Of a stretch of DNA of 64,000 bases, positions 53,215 through 61,015 are shown piece after piece (the stretch's first letter is position 1; each line of letters opens with the position of its first letter). Made by a program: the position numbers and the translations under genes. Source of the stretch: Hyalangium gracile (lineage in GTDB: Bacteria; Myxococcota; Myxococcia; Myxococcales; Myxococcaceae); contig NZ_JAHXBG010000018.1 of NCBI RefSeq assembly GCF_020103725.1, positions 176,266 through 240,265 of the forward strand. Reading direction: 5' to 3'. A model generated the notes under the pieces. The model had not been told where the DNA came from. It did no database searches and saw nothing but the letters and a program-made list of their open reading frames with translations.

Positions 53215-54687
53215 CTACGGGCCGCGGAAGGAGCCGGACTGCGCGCTCGCGCTTCCGAAGCTGTCTCCGCTCTGCCCCATGGCGGTGATGACGGCGTAGT
53301 GGGTGTTGCCGGCCCTTAGCTCGACGGGGACGACGAGCTCCGTCGATGTGGTGAAGAACCGTCCGAGCAGGTAGTTGCTGCCATCGACGTACCAGACCTC
53401 CACCTTGTACGAGGAGGCCGTGCCAGTGGCAGGGGGAGACCAGCTCAGGCGCGCCGGTCCGGAGACCGTGGTGACTCCTCCCTGCTCGGTGCCCTGGACG
53501 CGAATGGCGCGCGGAGCGGAGACCACCGGCGTCAGGGTCCAGCTCCCACTGGCCTGAACCAGGCGGTGGGTATGCACCTGGAGCGAGCGCCCGGTGGGGG
53601 AGGCCGTGGTGTAGATGGCCTGCACGAACCTGCGGGCGTTGGCCGGGAGCACGTCCGCGTAGGAGGTGTCCCAGGTGAAGGCGGTCGTGGGCGCCGCACC
53701 GAGGTCCTTGTAGCGCGTCAACATCCGCTTCTCGACGAGCGGGGGCTCGGCGTGCCAGGTCTCGTAGGCTCCGGCGGGAGCGGGCTGGTGGGCCTCCACC
53801 AGGTATTGCACCTGGAGGGAGCGAGTCGAGGTGGACGGCTGCTCCGCCGCGGTCTCGAAGGCGGGAGCATCCACGCTGAGACTCACGGAGCGCTTGGGCG
53901 CGGAGCTCATGTCCAGGTTGCGCTGCGCGCCGCCCGGGCTCGGCAGGCTGAGATCCGAGATCGTCGCTCCGGAGATGACCCGCTGGGAGCTGTCCTGGAG
54001 CGAGGGCGTGCTCGCCGAGGTGCTCTCGAGCTGGAGGACATGGATCCGATCGCCCAGGGAGACGTCGAGCTGCGTGGAGATGAGCTGGTTGGTCGCGATG
54101 CTCGAGGAGCCGGACGTCGCTCCGGCCGTGAAGCCCGTGGCGAGGCTGTTCGGGCGCTCGAGGGTGCGATTGTGGCTGGGGATGTGAAGCTCGAACCACT
54201 GGGAGCCTGGCGTCCACGGCTGGAGCTGGGTGTAGTTCAGCGTGAGGGTGTCCGTGCCGGAGGAGCCCTGCAGGCCCATGCGCGCCAGGTTCGCCAGGGA
54301 GAAGTCCGCGGAGGAGCCGGTCACCGGGCGCCAGGCACCGTCGATGAGGAGCCAGACGGGCCGCGCGCTCGAGGGGATGTTCGTGTACTTCACCTGGCCC
54401 TCCGCGACGAGCTCTCCCCGCTCGGAGGTGAACCCGCCCGAGCCATTGGGAACGAGGGCATTGGGAATCGTCCCGTCCGAGCCGCCGAACGCGCGAGGCC
54501 GCTGCTCGATGGTCGATCCGCCGAGATAGTAGGTCGTCCCGGTGATGGTGATGTCCTGGGGGAGGTTCTGGGTGCCACCATCCGGGGGAGGGGTGCCACC
54601 ATCTCCGCCTCCGCCATCTGGGGTGGTCTCGCCATCGCAGGCGATGAGGCTGAGGGTGCAGAGCGCTACACAGAAGAGTCGACGCAT
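53215..54687 (-). CDS. Hypothetical lipoprotein with C-terminal Fn3-like module
   Basis: The protein of about 490 residues starts at the ATG 54687, giving a lipobox SLIAC. A Gly/Asp-rich linker follows, and the last 100 residues form an Fn3-like module (RLSWSPPATGTASSYKVEVW type). It is beta-rich, Ser/Thr-rich and lacks enzyme motifs. It is just upstream of the histidine kinase and may be its sensory partner, though nothing proves this. Confidence 0.7.
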   Translation of the reverse strand: MRRLFCVALCTLSLIACDGETTPDGGGGDGGTPPPDGGTQNLPQDITITGTTYYLGGSTIEQRPRAFGGSDGTIPNALVPNGSGGFTSERGELVAEGQVKYTNIPSSARPVWLLIDGAWRPVTGSSADFSLANLARMGLQGSSGTDTLTLNYTQLQPWTPGSQWFELHIPSHNRTLERPNSLATGFTAGATSGSSSIATNQLISTQLDVSLGDRIHVLQLESTSASTPSLQDSSQRVISGATISDLSLPSPGGAQRNLDMSSAPKRSVSLSVDAPAFETAAEQPSTSTRSLQVQYLVEAHQPAPAGAYETWHAEPPLVEKRMLTRYKDLGAAPTTAFTWDTSYADVLPANARRFVQAIYTTASPTGRSLQVHTHRLVQASGSWTLTPVVSAPRAIRVQGTEQGGVTTVSGPARLSWSPPATGTASSYKVEVWYVDGSNYLLGRFFTTSTELVVPVELRAGNTHYAVITAMGQSGDSFGSASAQSGSFRGP

Positions 54688-55076
54688 GGGGGGAACAGGC
54701 TCCGGGAGAGGGTGATGCGCCCGCGCTCTTCGTGGTTCATGAGCGCGGGGCGGCCCATTCCACGGAGGCGGCTCCCGGATATTCACTCACCGCACGACGG
54801 AGAGGTCGTGCCCCTGCGGTAAGGGACGCATTCCGTGTCCGACGAGCAGCGCACTCCCTGGCAGTACGCGCTCCGGGAGCCTGCCTTGGCACCCTGATGG
54901 ACCCCAGAGGGTGGTGCCCTGTCGGCGGACCGGCAGCGAACTGGTATGACAAGCAGACCAGTTCGCACAGGTTTCGCCCGGAAGGGGGACCGGACGCGGG
55001 GCGGGCTCGGGCCCTCTACCTGTTTCAGGTTGTGCGGACTCTTACAGGGGGCATGAAAAGACTTCTTCGGACCCAC
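54688..55076. other. 389-base gap without a supported gene
   Basis: No frame here has a start with a ribosome site and consistent codon bias. The promoter of the minus-strand lipoprotein gene is expected near 54690-54790. No strong hairpin or repeat was seen. Confidence 0.5.
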
Positions 55077-55427
55077 TTAGCGCCGGCTCGTCTTGCGCTT
55101 CGCTGCGGTCCGCTTGGCCGCCACGCTGCGCTTGAGCGACTTGCGCTGGCGGGTGGCTGCCGCCTTCTTCGCCGCGCGGGAGCGCTGCGCGTGCGTGCGA
55201 GAGGCCTGACTGCGCTGGCCGCCGCGACGGGACGACTGGTGGGTCTCGGGCTGCCCGTACCCCGAGCCGCCAGGCTTCTCTCCGCCATGGGACTCGGCGT
55301 TCACCGTGGCCCACGCGCGCCGCTTCGCCTCCTTCTCGCTCTTTCCACGAGAGGTGTAGCTCTCGGCGATGTGCTCGGCGCGGCGCTTCTGTTTATCCGT
55401 GTACTTGCTCTTGTCTCCACGAGGCAT
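55077..55427 (-). CDS. Small basic protein of the 'plasmid stabilization' type with histone-H1-like tail
   Basis: The 116-residue protein starts MPRGDKSKYTDKQKRRAEHI, quoted in part, and carries RAWATVN. This conserved N-terminal 50 residues is often annotated as a plasmid stabilization protein. The C-terminal half is a Lys/Arg/Ala tail (AAKKAAATR, KRTAAKRKTSRR) like histone H1 or AlgP, so it very likely binds DNA or RNA. The ATG at 55427 is chosen because the family starts there. No plasmid feature is nearby. Confidence 0.75.
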   Translation of the reverse strand: MPRGDKSKYTDKQKRRAEHIAESYTSRGKSEKEAKRRAWATVNAESHGGEKPGGSGYGQPETHQSSRRGGQRSQASRTHAQRSRAAKKAAATRQRKSLKRSVAAKRTAAKRKTSRR

Positions 55428-55596
55428 GGTGCGCCCTCCGTAGAGGCAAGGTCTGCATCGGCAGCCCCCTTGTGCAACCACATCCTCGCCGCCCATCCCG
55501 CCAGCAGGGGAGGCCAGCAAGCATTGTTTCGGGCAGGGCGAGCGGCCTCCTATAAACCTCGTGCCCGTGGCCGGACGGGAAACGAGGTCTCTGGAG

Positions 55597-57828
55597 ATGA
55601 TGGGTACTCAACTGGTGAGGGCGGGGACGCGTGGGGACCGCGCGTCACGGGTGGCTTCACTCCTGGTAGGGATTGTCCTCCTGGCCGCGACGGCCTGCTC
55701 TGAGGAGGCTGCTCCGGGGCCGGCTCCGGTGCCCACGCCGGACGGCCCGGCGGAGGACTGGTGCGAGCGCGTGGCCGCGGGGCCCGTGGGGGCGACTCCC
55801 GGTCCTGTCGCGATGTCCGAGGCCCATGCGCTGATGCGCTTCTTCGGAGTGGGGTCCAGCTACGCCGAGGTGGATCAGGCGCTGGCCCTCGCGCTGATAG
55901 GCGACACCGTCGACTGGGACGCGGCGGCGGTCTCGTATGCCGAGCAATTGCAGCCGGTCTGTGCCCTCGACGCTGTGCCGCGGCCGCTGCCCGTCGCACG
56001 GGTGGAGCAGGTCGGCGGCGTCGCGGTCATCCACCCCGGTACGGGGGAGCTCGTCCTGCCGGACTCCGTCCAGGCCGTGGCCATCGATCTCCGAGGACTC
56101 CCGGCGGATCCGCTGCTGGAGCAGGCCCTGGCCCGGGCCATCGCCGTGGCGAGCACCCAGCCCGTCCCTCGCGTTGCCACCCGAGTCCGGGCGCACCAGG
56201 GCATGACGGACGAGCGCGCGGTCCGGGCCGGCGTTTACTCCAATGATCTCGTGAAGCGGGTCTCTCCGCCCTTCGAGCCCGCGGGGAAGAGGGAGCTGCC
56301 CGTGGCGCTGCTCACCGGCTCCACCCTGGCGCCCGTCGCCGCCCGGTTCGCCGTGGATCTCCGACTGGCGCAGCGGGCCTGGATCTTCGGCGAGTCCCTC
56401 CCCACGGCGGTGGCGGAGTACCGCTGGGCTCCGGTGGGGACGAGGGGGCTCGCCATCCGGACCGAGGTGCTCGTGGACGATCGGGGCACGCTGCCAGATG
56501 TCATCGCCGCGGATCGCCCGCTCGGAGACAGCCTGGAGGCGCTCCTCGGCGAGCTGGCGAACCTGGGCACTGCCCCGGCCGTGGCACGCGACGCCAAGGT
56601 CACCCGCCCCGCCCTGACTGGGAGGAGTGGCTCCGACTCACCCACGCCTCCCATGGAGGCCTCGCCCGGTGTCGCGCGTGCCGACCTCCTCATCGCCCAT
56701 AGCGCCCTGCGGCGGTTCTTCCCCTACTTCCACGTCGTGGGAGACGGCATCGACGAGCGGCTGCGCCAGAGCCTCGCCGAGGTGGATGCCGGGCCGATGG
56801 ACTGGAGGCGGCTCGGCCACGTGCTCCAGCGCTTTGGCGAGGTCCTCCACGATGGACACGTCTCCGTGGGCCTCCGGGAGAGCATCTACGCTGGCTACTT
56901 CCTCGTCGTCCCAGAGAGTGTCGGGGGAGAGGTGGTGGTCCGGCGCTCCGCGGTCCCGCAGGTGAAGCCGGGCGACACCCTGGTGAGCATCAACGGGCGC
57001 CCGGTGGCCGAGTGGCTTGCGGAAGAAGTCCCCCGGACGTCCGGTTCCCACCCGGGTGCCCAGCTCTCCCGGGCCCTGCAGCGGCTGACCTGGCTCGATG
57101 GGCCCACGCAGTTTGGAGTCCGTGCGCTCGATGGCTCCACCTCCTCCGTGCTGGTGTCGCCCTCCTCGCTGGCGTCCCGAACGGAGTTCGGCTCAGCTCC
57201 CTCGGCTCGACGGGCGGGGAGGCTCACCGACCTGGGCGTGCCAGGGATCGCCTACATCAACCTGGCGGACTCGGTGCTCTCGGATCTGGAGGTGTTCCGT
57301 CAGAGCGTCCAGGAGGCCGTTGGCGCCAGGGGGCTGATCCTGGACATGCGCGGCTACCCGGGCGTCGATCCCTACCATGCCCTGCGGCACCTCATCCCAC
57401 AGGCCTTCAAGAGTCCCTTCTTCCGCGTCCCGCACTGGAGTGGGCCGGACCATCTGGAGATGACGGAGGACCAGTACTCGCTGACTCCCGACTCGAGGCT
57501 CTTGTTCGAACAGCCCATCGTGTTGCTCACGGGGCCGGGAGCCGTGTCCGCGGCGGAGAACCTCTCGATGATGCTCGTGGGCGCCAAGAGGGTGCGCGTG
57601 GTCGGCCGCCGCAGCGTGGGGACCAACGGCAACATCACCCGGCTGTGGCTGCCGGGAGGCGTCACGTTCGTCTTCACGGGGATGGAGGTGCTGTTCCCGG
57701 ATCGCTCCCCACTGCATGGCGTGGGGATCGTCCCCGACGTGGAGGTGCAGCCCACCGCCGAGGACTTCGCCGCGGGGCGCGATCCGGAGCTCCTGAAGGC
57801 CATCGAGCTGCTGGTCACGGAGGGGTAG
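55597..57828 (+). CDS. S41-family peptidase lipoprotein
   Basis: The protein of about 743 residues has a lipobox LLAATAC. The C-terminal half is an S41 (C-terminal-processing-like) peptidase: HDGHVSV near 418-424, a PDZ-like part with VKPGDTLVSINGRPV, and the nucleophile in GPGAVSAAEN (Ser about 651), followed by VGRRSVGTNGN. The N-terminal 350 residues are unassigned. The start may be the ATG at 55597 or 55600, or the GTG at 55561; none has a good ribosome site. Its end overlaps the convergent LysR gene by 14 bases. It probably acts in the periplasm or at the surface. Confidence 0.85.
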   Translation: MMGTQLVRAGTRGDRASRVASLLVGIVLLAATACSEEAAPGPAPVPTPDGPAEDWCERVAAGPVGATPGPVAMSEAHALMRFFGVGSSYAEVDQALALALIGDTVDWDAAAVSYAEQLQPVCALDAVPRPLPVARVEQVGGVAVIHPGTGELVLPDSVQAVAIDLRGLPADPLLEQALARAIAVASTQPVPRVATRVRAHQGMTDERAVRAGVYSNDLVKRVSPPFEPAGKRELPVALLTGSTLAPVAARFAVDLRLAQRAWIFGESLPTAVAEYRWAPVGTRGLAIRTEVLVDDRGTLPDVIAADRPLGDSLEALLGELANLGTAPAVARDAKVTRPALTGRSGSDSPTPPMEASPGVARADLLIAHSALRRFFPYFHVVGDGIDERLRQSLAEVDAGPMDWRRLGHVLQRFGEVLHDGHVSVGLRESIYAGYFLVVPESVGGEVVVRRSAVPQVKPGDTLVSINGRPVAEWLAEEVPRTSGSHPGAQLSRALQRLTWLDGPTQFGVRALDGSTSSVLVSPSSLASRTEFGSAPSARRAGRLTDLGVPGIAYINLADSVLSDLEVFRQSVQEAVGARGLILDMRGYPGVDPYHALRHLIPQAFKSPFFRVPHWSGPDHLEMTEDQYSLTPDSRLLFEQPIVLLTGPGAVSAAENLSMMLVGAKRVRVVGRRSVGTNGNITRLWLPGGVTFVFTGMEVLFPDRSPLHGVGIVPDVEVQPTAEDFAAGRDPELLKAIELLVTEG

Positions 57829-58708
57829 GAAGCTCCACGCCCGTGAGCGCCTGCACGACGCGGCTGGCCGCCCGGCCCAGGCGCACACCCGCCCGGTGGT
57901 GCAGGGATGGGTGGAAGAGGTGGGTGGCGCCGGATGCGAGCTTCAGCGCCTTGAGCTCACCCCGGCGCAGCTCGCGCTTCATCAGGTGCTCCGGCAGCCA
58001 CCCGTAGCCCAGCCCCTCGAGGATGGCCGCCTTCTTGGCGGCGAAGTCGTTGAGGTGCACCGTGGAGCGTCCCTCCAGCGCTCCCGTGCTGAGCTGCAGG
58101 CGGGGATCCGAGCCGCGCACCGTGAGCAGCAGGTGTCGGGCCAGCTCCTCGTCCTTCAGCGGACCGCGCTGTGTCGCCAGCGGGTGGGAGCGGTGGGCCA
58201 CCAGGACCGCCTTCAGGTCCGCCAGCCGGTAGGAGCGCAGGTCCGGCAGGGTGGGGGGGAGGACCGAGACCATCAGGTCCGCCTCGTCCCGCGTGAACGC
58301 CGCCTCGACACCGGCCAGGAACTCCGCCGAGACGTGGAAGCGGGTGCCAGCGCCTTCGGCTCGGAGCTGCTTCACCACGCGCAGCAGCGGCTCGGCGGGG
58401 AAGATGCCGTCGAAGATGATGCGCAAGGTGGGCTCCCAGCCCGCGCGGATCTCCGCGCACGCGGCCTCCAGCTCCCGCTCGGCCTCCAGCAGCTTGCGGC
58501 AGTGCTCGAGCACCCGCTCGCCCGCTGGCGTCAGTCGGGTCCGGTAGCCGCGCCGGTCCAGCAGCACCAGCTCGGTCTGCTCCTCCAGCGTGCGCAGCGC
58601 GTAGAGCACCGCGGTGTGCCCCTTGTGCAGCGCCTTCGCCGCGGCCGCGAACGTGCCCTGTCGGGCGAGCGCGTCGAGGGCCCGGGCCTGCTCCAGCGTG
58701 ACGTTCAT
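57815..58708 (-). CDS. LysR-family regulator, divergent from tyrosine-catabolism genes
   Basis: This 297-residue protein has an N-terminal LysR helix-turn-helix (1-60; GTFAAAAKALHKGHTAVLYALRTLE, quoted in part) and a C-terminal effector-binding domain. It is divergent from the homogentisate dioxygenase gene, so it likely controls the homogentisate pathway, with an aromatic acid as effector. A 19-base imperfect inverted repeat lies between them. Confidence 0.88.
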   Translation of the reverse strand: MNVTLEQARALDALARQGTFAAAAKALHKGHTAVLYALRTLEEQTELVLLDRRGYRTRLTPAGERVLEHCRKLLEAERELEAACAEIRAGWEPTLRIIFDGIFPAEPLLRVVKQLRAEGAGTRFHVSAEFLAGVEAAFTRDEADLMVSVLPPTLPDLRSYRLADLKAVLVAHRSHPLATQRGPLKDEELARHLLLTVRGSDPRLQLSTGALEGRSTVHLNDFAAKKAAILEGLGYGWLPEHLMKRELRRGELKALKLASGATHLFHPSLHHRAGVRLGRAASRVVQALTGVELPTPP

Positions 58709-58727
58709 GAGGGAGATTGTGCATGGG

Positions 58728-58746
58728 ACTGACAGTCTCTGGCAGT
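58728..58746. promoter_or_regulatory. Candidate LysR operator
   Basis: ACTGACAG and CTGGCAGT form an inverted repeat with one mismatch around a TCT centre. It lies 20 bases before the LysR start and 47 before the hmgA-like start, as expected for a shared LysR site. Confidence 0.45.
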
Positions 58747-58792
58747 GCTTTGTGCTTTCTTCCGTCCAGGCCCATCCCTAGCTTGGCGAGGT

Positions 58793-59911
58793 ATGGACAT
58801 CCCGTACGTTCGTGGCCGGGTGGCGGCTCAGGCGCATGTAGGGCTCCCGGAAGGGACGGTGGAGGAGGAGTACGCGCGCAACGGCTTCTTCGGCCGCTAC
58901 GCCCACCTCTATCGCCGCAACCCGCCCGTGGGCTGGACGCGCATCGAAGGCCCGCTGCGTCCCCGCGCCTATGACTTGCGGCGCCTGCCCGGCGACACGG
59001 GCGGAGACTGGGTCGCCGCGCGCCGGGCCCTGCTGGCCAACGACGATGTGCGCCTGTCCTACGCCACCCTCTCCTCGCCCATGCCCTACCTCTTCCGCAA
59101 CGCGGACGCGGACGAGGTGCTCTTCATCCACGCCGGCGCGGGGAGGCTGGAGACGGACTTCGGCCCGCTCTCCTATGAGCCGGGGGACTACGTGGTGCTG
59201 CCGCGCGGCACGGCCCACCGCCTGGCGCCCACGTCCCCCACCCAGGTCCTGGTGGTGGAGGCCTTCAGCGAGGTGGGCTTCCCGGAGAAGGGGATGCTCG
59301 GCCAGCACGCGCTGTTCGATCCCGCGGTGATTCGCGTCCCCTCGCCAGAGGAGGGCTCCTCGCTCGATGCGAACGCCGAGGGCGAGTGGGAGCTGCAGGT
59401 GCTGCGCGAGGGCGAGGTGACCCAGATCTTCTACCCGTACTGCCCGCTGGACGTGGTGGGCTGGAAGGGAACGCTGGCGCCGCTGCAGCTCAACGTGCGC
59501 GACATCCGCCCGGTGGTGTCCGAGCGCTACCACCTGCCGCCCTCGGCCCACACCACCTTCGTCATGCGCAACGCGGTGATCTGCACCTTCCTCCCGCGCC
59601 CGCTGGAGAACGGGGACCCGCGCGCGATGAAGGTGCCCTTCTTCCACTCCAACATCGACTTCGACGAGGTGCTCTTCTACCACAGCGGCCAGTTCTTCAG
59701 CCGCGAGGGCATCGCGCCCGGGATGCTCACCTTCCACCCTCAGGGCATCCACCACGGCCCCCAGGCGGGGGCAGAAGCGCGCGCCGCGAACGCCACCCGC
59801 ACCGAGGAGGTGGCGGTGATGCTCGACACGCGACGCCCGCTCCGCGCGCAGTCGGCCATCGGCCCCGCGGAGCTCACGGACTACTGGAAGAGCTGGCAGC
59901 CGAAGCGCTGA
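58793..59911 (+). CDS. hmgA: Homogentisate 1,2-dioxygenase
   Basis: The 372-residue protein belongs to the homogentisate dioxygenase family, which opens the ring of homogentisate to maleylacetoacetate. The iron site fits His and Glu in PFFHSNIDFDEVLFYHSGQF (quoted in part) and His in HPQGIHHGPQ, in the same order as in known enzymes. It is shorter than the typical 430-445 residues. The ATG follows GCGAGG. It is followed after 33 bases by hpd, so the two steps from 4-hydroxyphenylpyruvate are in one operon. Fumarylacetoacetase is not in the window. Confidence 0.88.
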   Translation: MDIPYVRGRVAAQAHVGLPEGTVEEEYARNGFFGRYAHLYRRNPPVGWTRIEGPLRPRAYDLRRLPGDTGGDWVAARRALLANDDVRLSYATLSSPMPYLFRNADADEVLFIHAGAGRLETDFGPLSYEPGDYVVLPRGTAHRLAPTSPTQVLVVEAFSEVGFPEKGMLGQHALFDPAVIRVPSPEEGSSLDANAEGEWELQVLREGEVTQIFYPYCPLDVVGWKGTLAPLQLNVRDIRPVVSERYHLPPSAHTTFVMRNAVICTFLPRPLENGDPRAMKVPFFHSNIDFDEVLFYHSGQFFSREGIAPGMLTFHPQGIHHGPQAGAEARAANATRTEEVAVMLDTRRPLRAQSAIGPAELTDYWKSWQPKR

Positions 59912-59944
59912 CGCTCTGTCCTTTCGCATCAGGAGACCCTACGA

Positions 59945-61003
59945 ATGAGCCTCAACCCTGTTGGCCTGCAAGGCATCGACTTCATCGAGTTCGTTTCGCC
60001 CGAGCCGGAGCGGCTCGATCGCCTCTTCCAGGCGTTCGGCTTCTCGCGAACCCTGCATCACCCGGCCCGCCGCATCGATCTGTACGAGCAGGGAGAGATC
60101 CGGCTGCTGCTCAACCGGGGGAGTGCCTCGTTCGCCTCGGGCTTCGCCTCCCTGCATGGCCCCTCCATCTGCGCCATGGGCTGGCGCGTGCATGACGGCC
60201 GCAAGGCGCTGGAGGCGGCGGTGGCGCGTGGGGCCCGCTCGCGGGGCGAGGGAGACCTGTTCTTCCGCGATGGCAAGCCGGTGCCGGCGGTCTACGGAAT
60301 CGGCGACAGCCTCATCTATCTGGTGGACGGCGCCACGGATGCGAACAAGTGGGAGCGGCTCGGCTTCGTGGCCCACCCGGAGCCCGTGCGCGTGCCCTCC
60401 AAGGGCTTCACGCACCTGGACCACCTGACCAACAACGTGGAGAAGGGGACGATGGGGCGGTGGGCCTCCTTCTACAAGGACCTCTTCGGCTTCACCGAGG
60501 TCCGTTACTTCGACATCCGCGGCGTCAAGACGGGGCTCACCTCGTACGCGCTGCGCTCGCCCTGCGGCACCTTCTGCATCCCCATCAACGAGGCGGACGA
60601 GAAGAAGAGCCAGATCAACGAGTACCTCGAGGAGTACAAGGGGCCGGGCGTCCAGCACCTGGCGTTCCTCACCAACGACATCCTCGGCTCGCTGCGCGCC
60701 CTGGAGGGCACCGGCATCGAGATGCTCGACATGGATGACGACTACTACCGCGAGGTCTTCCAGCGCGTGCCGCAGGTGACCGAGGACCGCGAGGAGATCC
60801 GCCGCCGCCAGGTGCTCGTGGATGGCGACGAGGAAGGGTACCTGCTGCAGATCTTCACCAAGAACATCATCGGGCCCATCTTCATCGAGATCATCCAGCG
60901 CAAGAACCACCTCTCCTTCGGGGAGGGGAACTTCTCCGCGCTCTTCCGCTCCATCGAGCGGGACCAGGCCCGGCGGGGAGTGTTCGACGACACGCGGCGC
61001 TGA
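59945..61003 (+). CDS. hpd: 4-hydroxyphenylpyruvate dioxygenase
   Basis: The 352-residue enzyme converts 4-hydroxyphenylpyruvate to homogentisate. It has two vicinal-oxygen-chelate halves; the iron ligands fit THLDHLTNN (near 156), VQHLAFLTND (near 238) and IFIEIIQRK (Glu near 318). The C-terminal FGEGNFSALFRSIERDQ, quoted in part, is a family hallmark. AGGAG lies upstream of the ATG. It supplies the substrate for the upstream homogentisate dioxygenase. Confidence 0.96.
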   Translation: MSLNPVGLQGIDFIEFVSPEPERLDRLFQAFGFSRTLHHPARRIDLYEQGEIRLLLNRGSASFASGFASLHGPSICAMGWRVHDGRKALEAAVARGARSRGEGDLFFRDGKPVPAVYGIGDSLIYLVDGATDANKWERLGFVAHPEPVRVPSKGFTHLDHLTNNVEKGTMGRWASFYKDLFGFTEVRYFDIRGVKTGLTSYALRSPCGTFCIPINEADEKKSQINEYLEEYKGPGVQHLAFLTNDILGSLRALEGTGIEMLDMDDDYYREVFQRVPQVTEDREEIRRRQVLVDGDEEGYLLQIFTKNIIGPIFIEIIQRKNHLSFGEGNFSALFRSIERDQARRGVFDDTRR

Positions 61004-61015
61004 GCTTGGTGCTGC

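Noticed and set aside
54783..55076. Minus-strand ORF of 97 codons in the 54.7-55.1 kb gap
   Set aside because: No ribosome site, no codon bias, no recognisable features.
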